DNA of 32,314 bases, from NCBI RefSeq assembly GCF_028292965.1, contig NZ_JAQGLG010000081.1, positions 1-32,314 of the forward strand. Reading direction: 5' to 3'. This document shows, in pieces, positions 6,619-16,454 of this stretch (within the stretch, counting starts at the first letter, position 1; every line of letters starts with the position of its first letter). Source of the stretch: Sphingomonas bacterium (GTDB lineage: Bacteria; Pseudomonadota; Alphaproteobacteria; Sphingomonadales; Sphingomonadaceae). A model generated the notes under the pieces. The model was not told the DNA's origin. It worked only from the letters and a program-made list of their open reading frames with translations, and did not search any database. The position numbers and the translations under genes were made by a program.

Positions 6619-7410
6619 TCAGCGATCTTTCAGGAACCAGGCGCGGGTGGCCTCGTCGGCGGGGAAGAAGCTCTCCAGCGTCAGCTCCGACAGGGTCACG
6701 TCGTTCGCCGTGCCGAACACTGTGGTCATCGACAGCAGCGACAATATCGCGCCGTCGGGCATCCGCAGCAACAGCGGCACCGCGACCCGGGCGACGGGCG
6801 GCGGCCGGGTCTTGCCCGGCGCGGTCGGGATCGCGGCGAGCTGGTCGTGCAATGCCGCCAGTTCGGGGTCGCCGGTGGCGGTGGCATCGGCCTTGAGGCG
6901 CCCGAGGATATGGTGGCGCCATTCGGCGAGGTTGACGATCCGTGGCGCCAGCCCGTCCGGATCAAGCGTGGCGCGCAGCACATCGACGGGCGGCGTGACA
7001 AGCCGCGCGGGCAGGCCGTCGAGCAGGCGCAGCGCCGGCGCATTGGCGAGTTTCAGGTTCCACAGCCGGTCGACCGCGAGCGCGGGGAACGGGCAGTGCG
7101 CGTCGAGCACGGTACGGATCGTCGCCATCGCCGCCGCCATCTCCGGCGCATCCAGCGGCCGGGCGGGGTGCGTCGGGGCATAGCCGCCGGCGACGAACAG
7201 GCGGTTGCGCTCGCGCAGCGGCATGGCGAGGCGCTCGCCCAGTCGTTGCAGCAGGTCGCGGCTGGCGCTGGCCCGCCCGCTCTCGACGAAGCTGAGATGG
7301 CGCGTCGACACCTCGGCCTCGAGCGACAGGTCGAGCTGGCTCATGCGCCGCCGCCGCCGCCAGTCGCGCATCAGGTCACCCACCGTCTCGCCGGTCATCT
7401 GGTTCGTCAT
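6619..7410 (-). CDS. XRE-family regulator with MmyB-like ligand domain
   Basis: The protein has 263 aa if it starts at ATG 7410, chosen because GAGGT lies just before it; a GTG two codons further upstream is also possible. Residues of about 8-65 form an XRE helix-turn-helix (LMRDWRRRRRMSQLDLSLEA, then STRHLSFVESGRA). Residues of about 95-255 match the MmyB-like domain, including PFPALAVDRLWNLKLAN. Members of this family are usually local regulators of the divergently transcribed enzyme genes, with a bound fatty acid or other small ligand as effector. A palindrome at 7450-7470 lies in the divergent promoter region, which makes the NTF2/hydrolase operon its likely target. Confidence 0.88.
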   Translation of the reverse strand: MTNQMTGETVGDLMRDWRRRRRMSQLDLSLEAEVSTRHLSFVESGRASASRDLLQRLGERLAMPLRERNRLFVAGGYAPTHPARPLDAPEMAAAMATIRTVLDAHCPFPALAVDRLWNLKLANAPALRLLDGLPARLVTPPVDVLRATLDPDGLAPRIVNLAEWRHHILGRLKADATATGDPELAALHDQLAAIPTAPGKTRPPPVARVAVPLLLRMPDGAILSLLSMTTVFGTANDVTLSELTLESFFPADEATRAWFLKDR

Positions 7411-7449
7411 GTCCACCTCACAGGAGATGCACCGCGCGGCCGCGCGTGC

Positions 7450-7470
7450 CGATTACCTGGGAGGTAATCG
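7450..7470. promoter_or_regulatory. Palindromic operator candidate for the MmyB-type regulator
   Basis: Nine-bp perfect arms CGATTACCT and AGGTAATCG flank a GGG centre, in the middle of the divergent region between the XRE/MmyB gene and the NTF2/hydrolase operon. Symmetry, placement and the AT-richer core make it a plausible binding site that could control both directions. Binding is inferred. Confidence 0.6.
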
Positions 7471-7524
7471 TCTAGCGTCCGGGGTGCCGCCATCAAGGGG
7501 TCGTCAACAAGCAGGAGCATGACG

Positions 7525-7887
7525 ATGACCGACCCCAAATATGTCGCCGAACTTTATCTGGCGAGCTGGAACGCCGTACCCGCCGCGCGCGCGGCGGCGA
7601 TGGACATCTGGTCCGCGACCGCGACCTATCGCGACCCGCTGATGGCGGGCAACGGGCGCGACGGGATCGCGTCGATGATCGACGCGGCGGTGGCGAACTT
7701 CCCCGGCCACCATTTCGTGCTCGACGGCACGCCTGACGGGCACGGCCCGTTCGTGCGCTTCAGCTGGGCGATCCGGCCGATCGCCGGTGCGGACGCGGCG
7801 GTCGCACGCGGCACCGATGTCGTTCGGCTCGATGGCGATGGCCGGATCGCCGAGGTGATCGGCTTTCTCGATGGGGCCGCGGCATGA
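7525..7887 (+). CDS. NTF2-like (SnoaL-type) protein
   Basis: The ORF encodes 120 aa from ATG 7525. The ATG at 7519 sits too close to the AGGAG at 7513-7517, so the second ATG is preferred. The sequence follows the SnoaL-like/NTF2 cone fold: YVAELYLASWNA, TATYRDPLMAGNGRDGI, HHFVLDGTPDGHGPFVRFSW and a C-terminal strand TDVVRLDGDGRIAEVIGFLDG. Such proteins may be small isomerase- or hydrolase-like enzymes or ligand binders; no specific reaction can be assigned. Its stop codon overlaps the hydrolase start by four bases (ATGA), so the two are translationally coupled and probably act in one pathway under the divergent MmyB regulator. Confidence 0.85.
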   Translation: MTDPKYVAELYLASWNAVPAARAAAMDIWSATATYRDPLMAGNGRDGIASMIDAAVANFPGHHFVLDGTPDGHGPFVRFSWAIRPIAGADAAVARGTDVVRLDGDGRIAEVIGFLDGAAA

Positions 7888-8690
7888 GCGCGCCCGATAT
7901 CGCCATCGCCGATGGGCATCATCTCTATCTGCGCGACTGGGGCAGTGGACAGCCGGTCGTCCTGCTCTCGGGCTGGGCGATGGACGGGCGCGGCTGGGGC
8001 GAGACGATGGTCGGGCTCAACGCCGCCGGCTTCCGCACCATCGCCTATGACCGGCGCGGCCACGGCCGATCGACCGACCCGGGCGGCCATGACTACGACA
8101 CGCTGGCCGACGACCTCGCCGCGGTGCTCGACGCGCTCGATCTGCGCGAGGCCGTGCTGGTCGGCCATTCCGGCGCGGGCGGCGAGATCATCCGCTATCT
8201 GACGCGGCATGGCGCGTCGCGCGTCGCGCGCGTCGTGCTGGTCGGCGCCACCGGCCCGCGCATGGTCGCGCCGGCGCCGGGCGAACCGGGCATTCCGGAA
8301 GAGATGGTCGAGCCGGGCATCGCGCGTATCGCCGGGGATGTGTCGGGGTGGATCGCGGAGAATATCGTCGCCTTCGCACCCCAGGCCGATGCCGACACGA
8401 TGCGCTGGCTGGCGGCCATGGTGCTCGATGCCTCGCGTCGCGCGCTGGTGGATTTCCAGCGCGCGATCCTGACCAGCGACTTCACCGACGAGGCGAGCTG
8501 GATCCAGCTACCGGTCAGGATCATCCATGGCGACCGGGATGCCAGCGCCCCGCTCGACCTGACCGCGCGGCGCTATGCGGCGCTGATCCCCGGGGCCGAG
8601 CTGCTCATCTATGAGGGCGTGGCACATGGCGTGATGATCACCCACGCCGCGCGGCTCGCCGCCGATATCGCCCGTGAAGGGCCGTCTTGA
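7884..8690 (+). CDS. Alpha/beta hydrolase
   Basis: A 268-aa cytoplasmic alpha/beta-hydrolase fold protein. The nucleophile elbow is GHSGAGG with Ser96. The acid is probably Asp219 in HGDRDASAP, and the catalytic His is His248 in EGVAHGV. The oxyanion region LLSGWAMDGRGW and the YDRRGHGRS loop are typical of the haloperoxidase/esterase branch of the family. The substrate is unknown. It overlaps the NTF2-like gene by four bases and is the last gene of that operon. All three catalytic residues are present, so it should be active. Confidence 0.9.
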   Translation: MSAPDIAIADGHHLYLRDWGSGQPVVLLSGWAMDGRGWGETMVGLNAAGFRTIAYDRRGHGRSTDPGGHDYDTLADDLAAVLDALDLREAVLVGHSGAGGEIIRYLTRHGASRVARVVLVGATGPRMVAPAPGEPGIPEEMVEPGIARIAGDVSGWIAENIVAFAPQADADTMRWLAAMVLDASRRALVDFQRAILTSDFTDEASWIQLPVRIIHGDRDASAPLDLTARRYAALIPGAELLIYEGVAHGVMITHAARLAADIAREGPS

Positions 8691-8724
8691 TCGCCGTGCT
8701 GTGCTGCGCTGCATCAAAAATAAA

Positions 8725-8752
8725 CCCGGCTGGGCCTTGCCAGTGCGCCGGG
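8725..8752. repeat. Short hairpin between hydrolase and urease operon
   Basis: CCCGGC (8725-8730) pairs with GCCGGG (8747-8752), with an inner CTGG/CCAG. It lies in the 81-base gap before ureD. No T-run follows on the plus strand, so a terminator role is only possible. Confidence 0.35.
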
Positions 8753-8771
8753 CTGCATTGAGACTGTCATA

Positions 8772-9665
8772 ATGATGCTGCGAGTCTCCGACAGCGACGC
8801 TGCAATTTCACCGGCCGCCTGCGCGCCGGCGGTGATCGCGCCGTTCGCGGGTCCGGCCGTGTTGCAGCGCACAAGCGGCGACGGCCGGATCGTCGTCGAT
8901 CGTTCACCTTCGGGCGCGCATCGTCTCGTCCGGCTGCGGCAGGCGGGGGCGGCGAAGATCCTCTGTCCGCGAAACCATCAGGACGGTGCGTTCGAGGCGG
9001 TGTTGCTCAACACCGCGGGCGGGCTGGCCGGGGGCGATCATCTGCACTGGGACGTCGGGGCTGGGCCGGGCGCCACATTGCGCGTCACCACTCAGACCGC
9101 CGAGCGGGTCTATCGCTCGACCGGTGACGATGCGCTGGTCGCGACACGGCTGGAGGCCGGGCCGGACGCGACGCTGGAATGGTTGCCGCAGGAGACGATC
9201 CTGTTCGATGGTGCCCGGCTGTCGCGTACCTTGTCGATCGATCTGGCCGAGGATGCCGGGCTGCTTGCGGTCGAGGCGGTGGTGTTGGGGCGGCGTGCGT
9301 TCGGCGAGCGGGTGCGGTCGGGTTTCTTGCGCGACCATTGGCGGGTGCGGCGGGGCGGGCGGCTGATCCATGCCGACAGCGTGCGGATCGACGGCGATAT
9401 CGCCGCCTTGTGCGATCGACCGGGCACGCTCGGCGGGGCGCAGGCCTTTGCCACGTTGCTGCTGGCCGGGCCGGCGCAGGTGCCGATCGATGATCTGCGC
9501 GCGATGCTGCCGGCAGGCGAGGGGCTCGATGCCGCCGCCTCGGCGCTGCCGCATGTCACGCTGGTGCGCATCGTCGCGGCGCATGGCGATATCCTGCGAC
9601 CGGCGCTGGCGGGGCTGCTCCATGCCCTGCGCGGCGCGGCGCTTCCTCGTGTCTGGCAGAGCTGA
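8772..9665 (+). CDS. ureD: Urease accessory protein UreD
   Basis: This 297-aa protein is first in the urease operon. UreD (UreH) binds the urease apoprotein and, with UreF and UreG, forms the scaffold through which nickel and CO2 reach the active site. Diagnostic stretches are LLNTAGGLAGGDHL, TTQTAERVYRS, LEWLPQETILFDGA and LGRRAFGE. The start is uncertain: ATG 8772 lacks a clear ribosome-binding site, and GTG 8832 would give a more usual N-terminus just before IAPFAGPAVLQRT. The ureA start codon lies four bases after its stop. Confidence 0.93.
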   Translation: MMLRVSDSDAAISPAACAPAVIAPFAGPAVLQRTSGDGRIVVDRSPSGAHRLVRLRQAGAAKILCPRNHQDGAFEAVLLNTAGGLAGGDHLHWDVGAGPGATLRVTTQTAERVYRSTGDDALVATRLEAGPDATLEWLPQETILFDGARLSRTLSIDLAEDAGLLAVEAVVLGRRAFGERVRSGFLRDHWRVRRGGRLIHADSVRIDGDIAALCDRPGTLGGAQAFATLLLAGPAQVPIDDLRAMLPAGEGLDAAASALPHVTLVRIVAAHGDILRPALAGLLHALRGAALPRVWQS

Positions 9666-9668
9666 ACG

Positions 9669-9971
9669 ATGCAATTGACCCCGCGCGAAAAGGACAAGCT
9701 GCTCGTTGCCATGGCGGCGATCGTCGCACGCAAGCGGCTGGAGCGCGGGGTGAAGCTCAACCACCCCGAGGCGATCGCGCTGATCAGCGACTTCGTCGTC
9801 GAGGGCGCGCGCGACGGGCGCTCGGTTGCCGACCTGATGGAGGCCGGTGGCCATGTCATCACCCGCGACCAGGTGATGGAGGGGATCGCCGAGATGATCC
9901 ACGACGTCCAGGTCGAGGCGACCTTTCCCGACGGCACAAAGCTCGTCACCATCCACCACCCGATCCGCTGA
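9669..9971 (+). CDS. ureA: Urease gamma subunit UreA
   Basis: The 100-aa small subunit has the standard bacterial UreA length. It begins [17 protein letters not shown] and contains the conserved [14 protein letters not shown] and [20 protein letters not shown] segments, ending in the usual THHP-like motif (TIHHPIR). With UreB and UreC it builds the (alpha-beta-gamma)3 urease that hydrolyses urea to ammonia and carbamate in the cytoplasm. It follows ureD by three bases and is separated from ureB by the nickel-permease gene ureJ. Confidence 0.97.
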   Translation: MQLTPREKDKLLVAMAAIVARKRLERGVKLNHPEAIALISDFVVEGARDGRSVADLMEAGGHVITRDQVMEGIAEMIHDVQVEATFPDGTKLVTIHHPIR

Positions 9972-9981
9972 GGAGGCCCGC

Positions 9982-10542
9982 ATGCGCTTTGCCAAAATGA
10001 TCGTCGCCGTCACGTTGCTGACCGTCGCCGTGCCGGCCTTCGCCCATCCGGGGCACGACCATCCCGGCCTTGCCGGCGGGTTGCTGCACCCGCTGACCGG
10101 GGCGGACCATCTGCTGGCGATGGTCGCGATCGGCCTGTTCGCCGCGATGCGCGGCGGGCGGGCGACATGGGCCTGGCCGCTGGGCTTTGTCACAGCGGCG
10201 GCGCTGGGCTTTGCCGCCGCGCGGTTCGGGTTCGTCGCGCCGTTGGTCGAACCGGCGGTGCTGGCCTCGGTGTTCGTGCTCGGCCTGCTGGTCGTGGCGG
10301 CCGCGCCGGTAAGCCTCGGCGCGGGTGTCGCGCTGGTCGCCCTGTTCGGCTTCGCACATGGCCAGGCGCATGCCGGCGAAGCGGGTGCGACGGCCATTAG
10401 CGCCTTTGCCGCCGGCTTCCTGATCACGAGCGCGGCGCTACATGTCGCGGGGCTCGGCCTGTACCGCGTGACCGGCAAGGCCTGGACCCGGCTGGCCGGT
10501 GCCGCGACGGTGGCGGGCGGCCTCGCTCTGGCCTTCGCATGA
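9982..10542 (+). CDS. ureJ: HupE/UreJ-family nickel permease
   Basis: This 186-aa membrane protein starts at ATG 9982 after GAGGAGG. A signal-like first segment ends in AFAHPGHDH, followed by [22 protein letters not shown]; these His/Asp residues form the family's metal-binding motif. A second His motif, [11 protein letters not shown], is near residue 120. About six hydrophobic segments are seen. HupE/UreJ proteins import nickel or cobalt for hydrogenase or urease. Its place inside the operon, overlapping the ureB start by four bases (ATGA), supports nickel supply to urease. Confidence 0.92.
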   Translation: MRFAKMIVAVTLLTVAVPAFAHPGHDHPGLAGGLLHPLTGADHLLAMVAIGLFAAMRGGRATWAWPLGFVTAAALGFAAARFGFVAPLVEPAVLASVFVLGLLVVAAAPVSLGAGVALVALFGFAHGQAHAGEAGATAISAFAAGFLITSAALHVAGLGLYRVTGKAWTRLAGAATVAGGLALAFA

Positions 10543-10846
10543 CCCCGGGTGAGGTCTTCACCGTCGCCGGCGACATCGTGCTCAACGAAGGCTGCGAGGC
10601 GATCTCGCTGACGGTGGCCAATCGCGGCGACCGGCCGGTGCAGGTCGGCAGCCATTATCATTTCGCCGAGACCAACAGGGCGCTCGACTTCGACCGTGTG
10701 GCGGCGCGCGGGCACCGGCTCGATATCCCGGCCGGCACCGCGGTGCGCTTCGAGCCCGGTCAGAGCCGCGAGGTGCGGCTGATCGCCTATCGCGGCGACC
10801 GGCGGGTGATGGGCTTCAACAGCGCGGTGATGGGGAGCCTCGACGC

Positions 10847-10850
<4 letters not shown>
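10539..10850 (+). CDS. ureB: Urease beta subunit UreB
   Basis: A 103-aa subunit starting at ATG 10539, overlapping both neighbours by four bases (ATGA at each end). Conserved features are the N-terminal [36 protein letters not shown] with the hallmark [24 protein letters not shown] and the closing G.RRVMGFN. The beta subunit completes the trimeric urease structural unit. Length and motifs are normal. Confidence 0.97.
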
Positions 10851-12559
<1,709 letters not shown>

Positions 12560-12569
12560 TGGCCCCCTT

Positions 12570-13088
12570 ATGATGACCATGCGTGCCACCCATGTCCTGC
12601 TCCGCGGCATCGCCATCGCGGACGACAGCGTCAGCCTCGACTTCGACGGGCGGCATCGCCGGCGCGTGATGCTGCACACCGCAAAAGGCGAGCATCTGCT
12701 GCTCGACCTCGCCGAGACGGTGGCGCTGGCCGATGGCGACCTGCTGGTCACCGCGGACGGGCGGCATATCGCCGTGGTCGCCAAGCCCGAGGCGTTGATG
12801 GAGGTTTCGGCGACCGATCCGGCCAGGCTGGCGCGGCTCGCCTGGCATATCGGCAACCGCCATCTGCCGACCGAAATCGCCGGGGCCACGCTGTACCTGC
12901 GCCACGACCATGTCATCGCCGACATGCTCGAAAAGCTCGGCGCCGTGGTGACCTTCGTCGATCGGCCGTTCAATCCGGAGGGCGGCGCCTATGGCCATGG
13001 CCGCACGCTCGGGCATGATCACGGCCACGACCATTCCCACGACCACGATCATCACCATGACCACAGCCATCATCACCACCATGACTGA
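12570..13088 (+). CDS. ureE: Urease nickel metallochaperone UreE
   Basis: The ORF gives 172 aa from ATG 12570; ATG 12573 or 12579 are alternatives with no clear ribosome-binding site to decide. The N-terminal domain (DDSVSLDFDGRHRRRVML) is the UreE peptide-binding fold. The metal-binding domain contains LAWHIGNRHLPTEI and LRHDHVIADML. The last 30 residues are a His/Asp tail with about 17 His, a nickel store seen in some UreE proteins. It delivers nickel to the UreD-F-G complex. Its end overlaps the ureF start by eight bases, inside the His tail. Confidence 0.95.
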   Translation: MMTMRATHVLLRGIAIADDSVSLDFDGRHRRRVMLHTAKGEHLLLDLAETVALADGDLLVTADGRHIAVVAKPEALMEVSATDPARLARLAWHIGNRHLPTEIAGATLYLRHDHVIADMLEKLGAVVTFVDRPFNPEGGAYGHGRTLGHDHGHDHSHDHDHHHDHSHHHHHD

Positions 13089-13731
13089 AGCGCGCTACCG
13101 GCTGATGACCTGGCTGTCGCCGGCCTATCCGGTCGGCGGGTTCAGCTATTCGCACGGTATCGAGTATGCCGTGGAGGCGGGGCTGGTCACCGACCGCGCC
13201 AGCCTGACCGGGTGGGTCGAGGATTGCCTGCGCCACGGTGCCGGACGCAGCGATGCGATCATCGCCGCCCATGCCTGGCGCGCCGATGATGCGGCGACGC
13301 GTACCGATCTGGCCGATCTGGCGCTGGCTTTGCAACCAGCCAAGGAACGCCTGCTCGAATGCGAGGCGCAGGGGGCGGCATTCCAGCTTGTCACCGCGGC
13401 GGTGTGGCCGGCGGGCGAAATCGACGCGGCGCCCTTGCCTTATCCGGTCGCGGTCGGCGTTGCGGCGCGCGCGCATGATGTGCCGCTCGACGAGATGCTG
13501 TCGGCGTTTCTCTGGGCGTTCGCGGCCAATCTCGTCTCTGCGGCGGTGCGGCTGGTGCCGCTCGGCCAGACCGACGGGCAGCGCGTGCAGGCGGCGTTGA
13601 TGCCGGTGGTGCTCGACGTGGCGCGCGACGCGGCAACCAGCGATCTCGACGATATCGGCGGCTGCGCCTTCCGCGCCGACATCGCCGCGATGCGCCATGA
13701 AACCCAGCATGTGAGGCTCTTCAGGTCATGA
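13081..13731 (+). CDS. ureF: Urease accessory protein UreF
   Basis: The protein has 216 aa if it starts at ATG 13081, inside the ureE His tail. The frame is open further upstream, but those codons only mirror the His-rich repeat in another frame. It has the family hallmarks [17 protein letters not shown] near the N-terminus, a helical body, and a closing [18 protein letters not shown]. UreF links UreD to UreG and controls GTP-dependent nickel delivery. It overlaps ureG by four bases (ATGA). Confidence 0.95.
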   Translation: MTEARYRLMTWLSPAYPVGGFSYSHGIEYAVEAGLVTDRASLTGWVEDCLRHGAGRSDAIIAAHAWRADDAATRTDLADLALALQPAKERLLECEAQGAAFQLVTAAVWPAGEIDAAPLPYPVAVGVAARAHDVPLDEMLSAFLWAFAANLVSAAVRLVPLGQTDGQRVQAALMPVVLDVARDAATSDLDDIGGCAFRADIAAMRHETQHVRLFRS

Positions 13732-14345
13732 CCAGCGAACGTAACGGCCCCCTGCGCGTCGGCATCGGCGGCCCCGTCGGATCGGGCAAGACCGCGTTGA
13801 TGGATGCCTTGTGCAAGGCGATGCGCGATCACTGGTCGGTCGCCGCGATCACCAACGATATCTACACCCGCGAGGATGCCGAATTCCTCGAACGATCGGG
13901 CGCGCTGCCGATCGAGCGCATCATGGGGGTCGAGACCGGCGGCTGCCCGCATACCGCGATCCGCGAGGACGCCTCGATCAATCTCGCCGCCGTGGCGCAG
14001 ATGCGCGCGCGCTTCACCGACCTCGACATGATCCTGATCGAATCCGGCGGGGACAATCTGGCGGCGACCTTCAGCCCCGAACTGGCCGACATCACGCTCT
14101 ACGTCATCGACGTCTCGGCCGGCGACAAGATCCCGCGCAAGGGCGGCCCGGGCATCACCCGCTCCGACCTGCTGATCATCAACAAGATCGATCTCGCGCC
14201 TTATGTCGGCGCGAGTCTCGAGGTGATGGACCGCGACGCGCGCAAGATGCGCGGCGAGCGGCCGTTCGTGTTCACCAACATCCGCGCCGGGGTGGGGGTG
14301 CCTGAGGTGGTGGAGTTCGTCGCGCGGTTCGGCGGGCTGCCCTGA
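13728..14345 (+). CDS. ureG: Urease accessory GTPase UreG
   Basis: This 205-aa SIMIBI-class GTPase drives nickel insertion into urease. The P-loop GPVGSGKT is at residues 15-22. The nickel-binding CPH motif lies in [14 protein letters not shown]. The [15 protein letters not shown] stretch and the guanine-specificity motif NKIDLAP are also present. Length is standard. It is the last gene of the operon; no clear terminator hairpin with a T-run follows it. Confidence 0.97.
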   Translation: MTSERNGPLRVGIGGPVGSGKTALMDALCKAMRDHWSVAAITNDIYTREDAEFLERSGALPIERIMGVETGGCPHTAIREDASINLAAVAQMRARFTDLDMILIESGGDNLAATFSPELADITLYVIDVSAGDKIPRKGGPGITRSDLLIINKIDLAPYVGASLEVMDRDARKMRGERPFVFTNIRAGVGVPEVVEFVARFGGLP

Positions 14346-14355
14346 CGCCCGCGCT

Positions 14356-14553
14356 TCAGGCGAAGCCGAGGGCGCGTGGCGGCAGGGTCGGCGGACAGGA
14401 AGGCGTGGTGTCGGGCGCGGCGTTGAGCGCGGTCAGCATCGCCAGCATGTCGTGCGGCGGCTGCTCGAGCAAGGTCGCGGCGGTGATCGCGCGCAGATAA
14501 TTGACCACCGGCGGCTGCCAGTTGGCATTGTCGATGATCAACAGGGGTCGCAT
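14356..14553 (-). CDS. Small hypothetical protein
   Basis: A 65-aa ORF from ATG 14553 converges on ureG, with 10 bases between the stop codons. It is supported mainly by a very good ribosome-binding site (GGAGG five bases before the ATG) and protein-like composition: MRPLLIIDNANWQPPVVNYLRAITAATLL, quoted here only for its hydrophobic/aromatic start, then a Pro-rich C-terminus. No known family was recognised and no signal peptide or motif is evident. Confidence 0.45.
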   Translation of the reverse strand: MRPLLIIDNANWQPPVVNYLRAITAATLLEQPPHDMLAMLTALNAAPDTTPSCPPTLPPRALGFA

Positions 14554-14721
14554 ATCAGCCTCCCGGGCCTCGTTGCCAAAACGTGCAACATTGTGCCCGG
14601 CTGGCCCGGCATAGGGCCATCCGCCGACAAGCCCGCGTCAATTCAGCGGGGGTGCGGCGCCAGGGTGGTTCTCGACAGCTTCAACAAGCGTCGCACCCGA
14701 CTTGTTCCCTGATCGATCGTA

Positions 14722-14747
14722 CCGCGCGACCGGCCTAGGTCGCGCGG
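14722..14747. repeat. Ten-bp hairpin upstream of the sensor kinase
   Basis: CCGCGCGACC (14722-14731) pairs perfectly with GGTCGCGCGG (14738-14747) around a 6-nt loop. It is the only clear structure in the gene-free 14554-14880 stretch. No T-run follows on either side, so it may be a terminator-like or regulatory hairpin. Confidence 0.5.
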
Positions 14748-14880
14748 CGACAGGATGCTAAGCCCGCGCCATCACCGTCCGCCGTGCAGGCACACGTGAC
14801 CGGGAGACGCATGTGCTCTCGCCTGCAAGCGGAGTGTCACCCGTGCTTTCCAGTTTCTCCAACAGCGACGCGGCGGCCCG

Positions 14881-15993
14881 ATGCCCGAAACCATAACGGA
14901 CGCGATCCTCGACACGCTGCGCACCGCGCACGACGCGCAGGTGCTCGCATTGGCCATCGTCAACACCATCCCCGACCCGTTCCTGGTGCTCGACGAGGAG
15001 CTGCACGTGCTGGCCGCGAGCCGCGCCTTTTACGAGGTGTTCCGCGTCGACGTGGCGGAGACCAAGGGCCGCTCGCTGTTCGCGCTGGGTGACGGACAGT
15101 GGAACATCCCGGCGCTGCGCCCCCTGCTCGAAACGATCATCCCCGACCGGGTGGCGATGGACGGGTTCGAGGTCGAGCATGACTTTCCCGGGCTAGGCCC
15201 GCGCATCATGCTGCTCAATGCGCGCAAGGTGATCTATGAGGACAGCCCCGCGATCACCATCCTGCTGGCGTTCCGCGACGTGACCGACATCCGCGCGATC
15301 GAGGCCGAGAAGGCGGCGTTGCTTGCGCGCGCGGAACAGCTGCTCGGCCAGAAGCAGATGCTGCTCGAGGAGATGCGCCACCGCGTCGCCAACAGCCTGC
15401 AGATCATCGCCAGCATCCTTTTGCTCAAGGCGCGCGCGGTGGCGTCGGACGAGACCCGCGCCCACCTCAAGGACGCCCATTTGCGGGTGATGTCGGTGGC
15501 GACGGTCCAGCACCATCTCCACACCGTGGACGGCATCGCCGAGATCGAGGTGGCGCCATATCTGAACAAGCTGTGCGCCGGTCTGACCGCGTCGATGATC
15601 GGCGAGGCCAGCCCGATCGCGATGGACGTGGTGGCGGACGCCGGCATGGCCGAGTCCGCAACCGCGGTGAGCCTGGGCCTGATCGTCACCGAGCTGGTGA
15701 TCAACGCGATCAAATATGCCTTTCCCGGCGGCAAGGCGGATGCGCGCATCCTCGTCCGCTACGAACGCAACCAGGCCGACTGGAAGCTGACGATTTCGGA
15801 CAATGGCGTCGGCCAGGACGGCACCGCCGCGACGTCCGGCGGAAGCGGGCTCGGCACGACGATCATCGAGGCGCTGGCCAAACAGCTCGCCGCCGTGGTC
15901 GAGATCAGCAGCGGCCCGGGCGGCCTGAGCACCTCGGTGACCAGGGCCAGCTTCACGTCGCGACCGATGCCGGTCGAGACTGCTGCGATTTAA
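14881..15993 (+). CDS. PAS sensor histidine kinase (HisKA_2 type)
   Basis: The protein has 370 aa from ATG 14881. Residues of about 25-135 form a PAS domain (VNTIPDPFLVLDEEL; FRDVTDI at its end), followed by a short coiled coil (EAEKAALLARAEQLLGQK). The dimerisation/phospho-acceptor domain is HisKA_2-like: EEMRHRVANSLQII with His167. The ATP-binding domain has an N-box ELVINAIKYAF (Asn275), G1 box DNGVG and G2 box GSGLGTTII. There is no membrane segment, so it senses a cytoplasmic signal. In alphaproteobacteria such kinases often feed the PhyR/EcfG stress pathway or light/redox responses. No partner response regulator is adjacent. Confidence 0.9.
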   Translation: MPETITDAILDTLRTAHDAQVLALAIVNTIPDPFLVLDEELHVLAASRAFYEVFRVDVAETKGRSLFALGDGQWNIPALRPLLETIIPDRVAMDGFEVEHDFPGLGPRIMLLNARKVIYEDSPAITILLAFRDVTDIRAIEAEKAALLARAEQLLGQKQMLLEEMRHRVANSLQIIASILLLKARAVASDETRAHLKDAHLRVMSVATVQHHLHTVDGIAEIEVAPYLNKLCAGLTASMIGEASPIAMDVVADAGMAESATAVSLGLIVTELVINAIKYAFPGGKADARILVRYERNQADWKLTISDNGVGQDGTAATSGGSGLGTTIIEALAKQLAAVVEISSGPGGLSTSVTRASFTSRPMPVETAAI

Positions 15994-16082
15994 CAGCGGC
16001 ACGGTTTTTGGATGCTGCAAATCAGCGCATTGTCCATTATTATCGATATGGATCAATGTCTTGTGCGGCACTGACTGTTGCT

Positions 16083-16184
16083 GCGGAACAGCGACGGAAC
16101 AGCAGCGGAACAGCGTCCGAGCAGCGCGAGAACAGCGCCCAAAGCGGCGCCGGAACAACGCTGGAAACAGCGACGAACAGCGGC
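16083..16184. repeat. Degenerate 11-bp tandem array (GGAACAGCG-like units)
   Basis: About nine imperfect units related to GGAACAGCG start near 16085, 16096, 16107, 16118, 16129, 16140, 16152, 16164 and 16174. Spacing is 11 bases for the first six units, then 10-12. An 11-base period is not a multiple of three, so a coding repeat is unlikely, and it is close to one DNA helical turn. The array lies in the gene-free 15994-16454 stretch between the kinase and the PL7-like gene. Confidence 0.65.
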
Positions 16185-16347
16185 GTCCGATGGCGCCGCG
16201 CTCGCGACACCAGTCGTGGAAATAAACAGACGATGAGAAAGAACGCGCCGGAGCGTGACAGCATCACCATGCGCCATGCGTGGGGATGTTGAATCGGCTT
16301 GGCCCCTGGCGATCGCTCGCCGCGACGTGCGCCTCGTCCGTCAATAT

Positions 16348-16370
16348 CAATAGTTGTAATACAAATATTG
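16348..16370. promoter_or_regulatory. AT-rich imperfect palindrome upstream of the PL7-like gene
   Basis: CAATA and TATTG arms surround an inner TTGT-aat-ACAA symmetry. This is one of the few AT-rich patches in the region, about 85 bases before the start codon of the secreted lyase-like gene. A promoter or operator role is inferred from composition and place. Confidence 0.35.
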
Positions 16371-16454
16371 CTGGATGTGGCTCTGCGCGTCGTGATACAG
16401 CATCCATGCCGAGGCGGTAAAACCATGATCGGCGACGAGAAATAGGAGAGGAAA

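Noticed and set aside
8725..8752. Rho-independent terminator after the hydrolase
   Set aside because: A hairpin exists, but no T-run follows on the plus strand, so it is listed only as a short repeat.
16083..16184. CRISPR array
   Set aside because: Units are about 9 bases long with 2-base gaps and are degenerate; there are no 25-40 base repeats with unique spacers and no cas genes.
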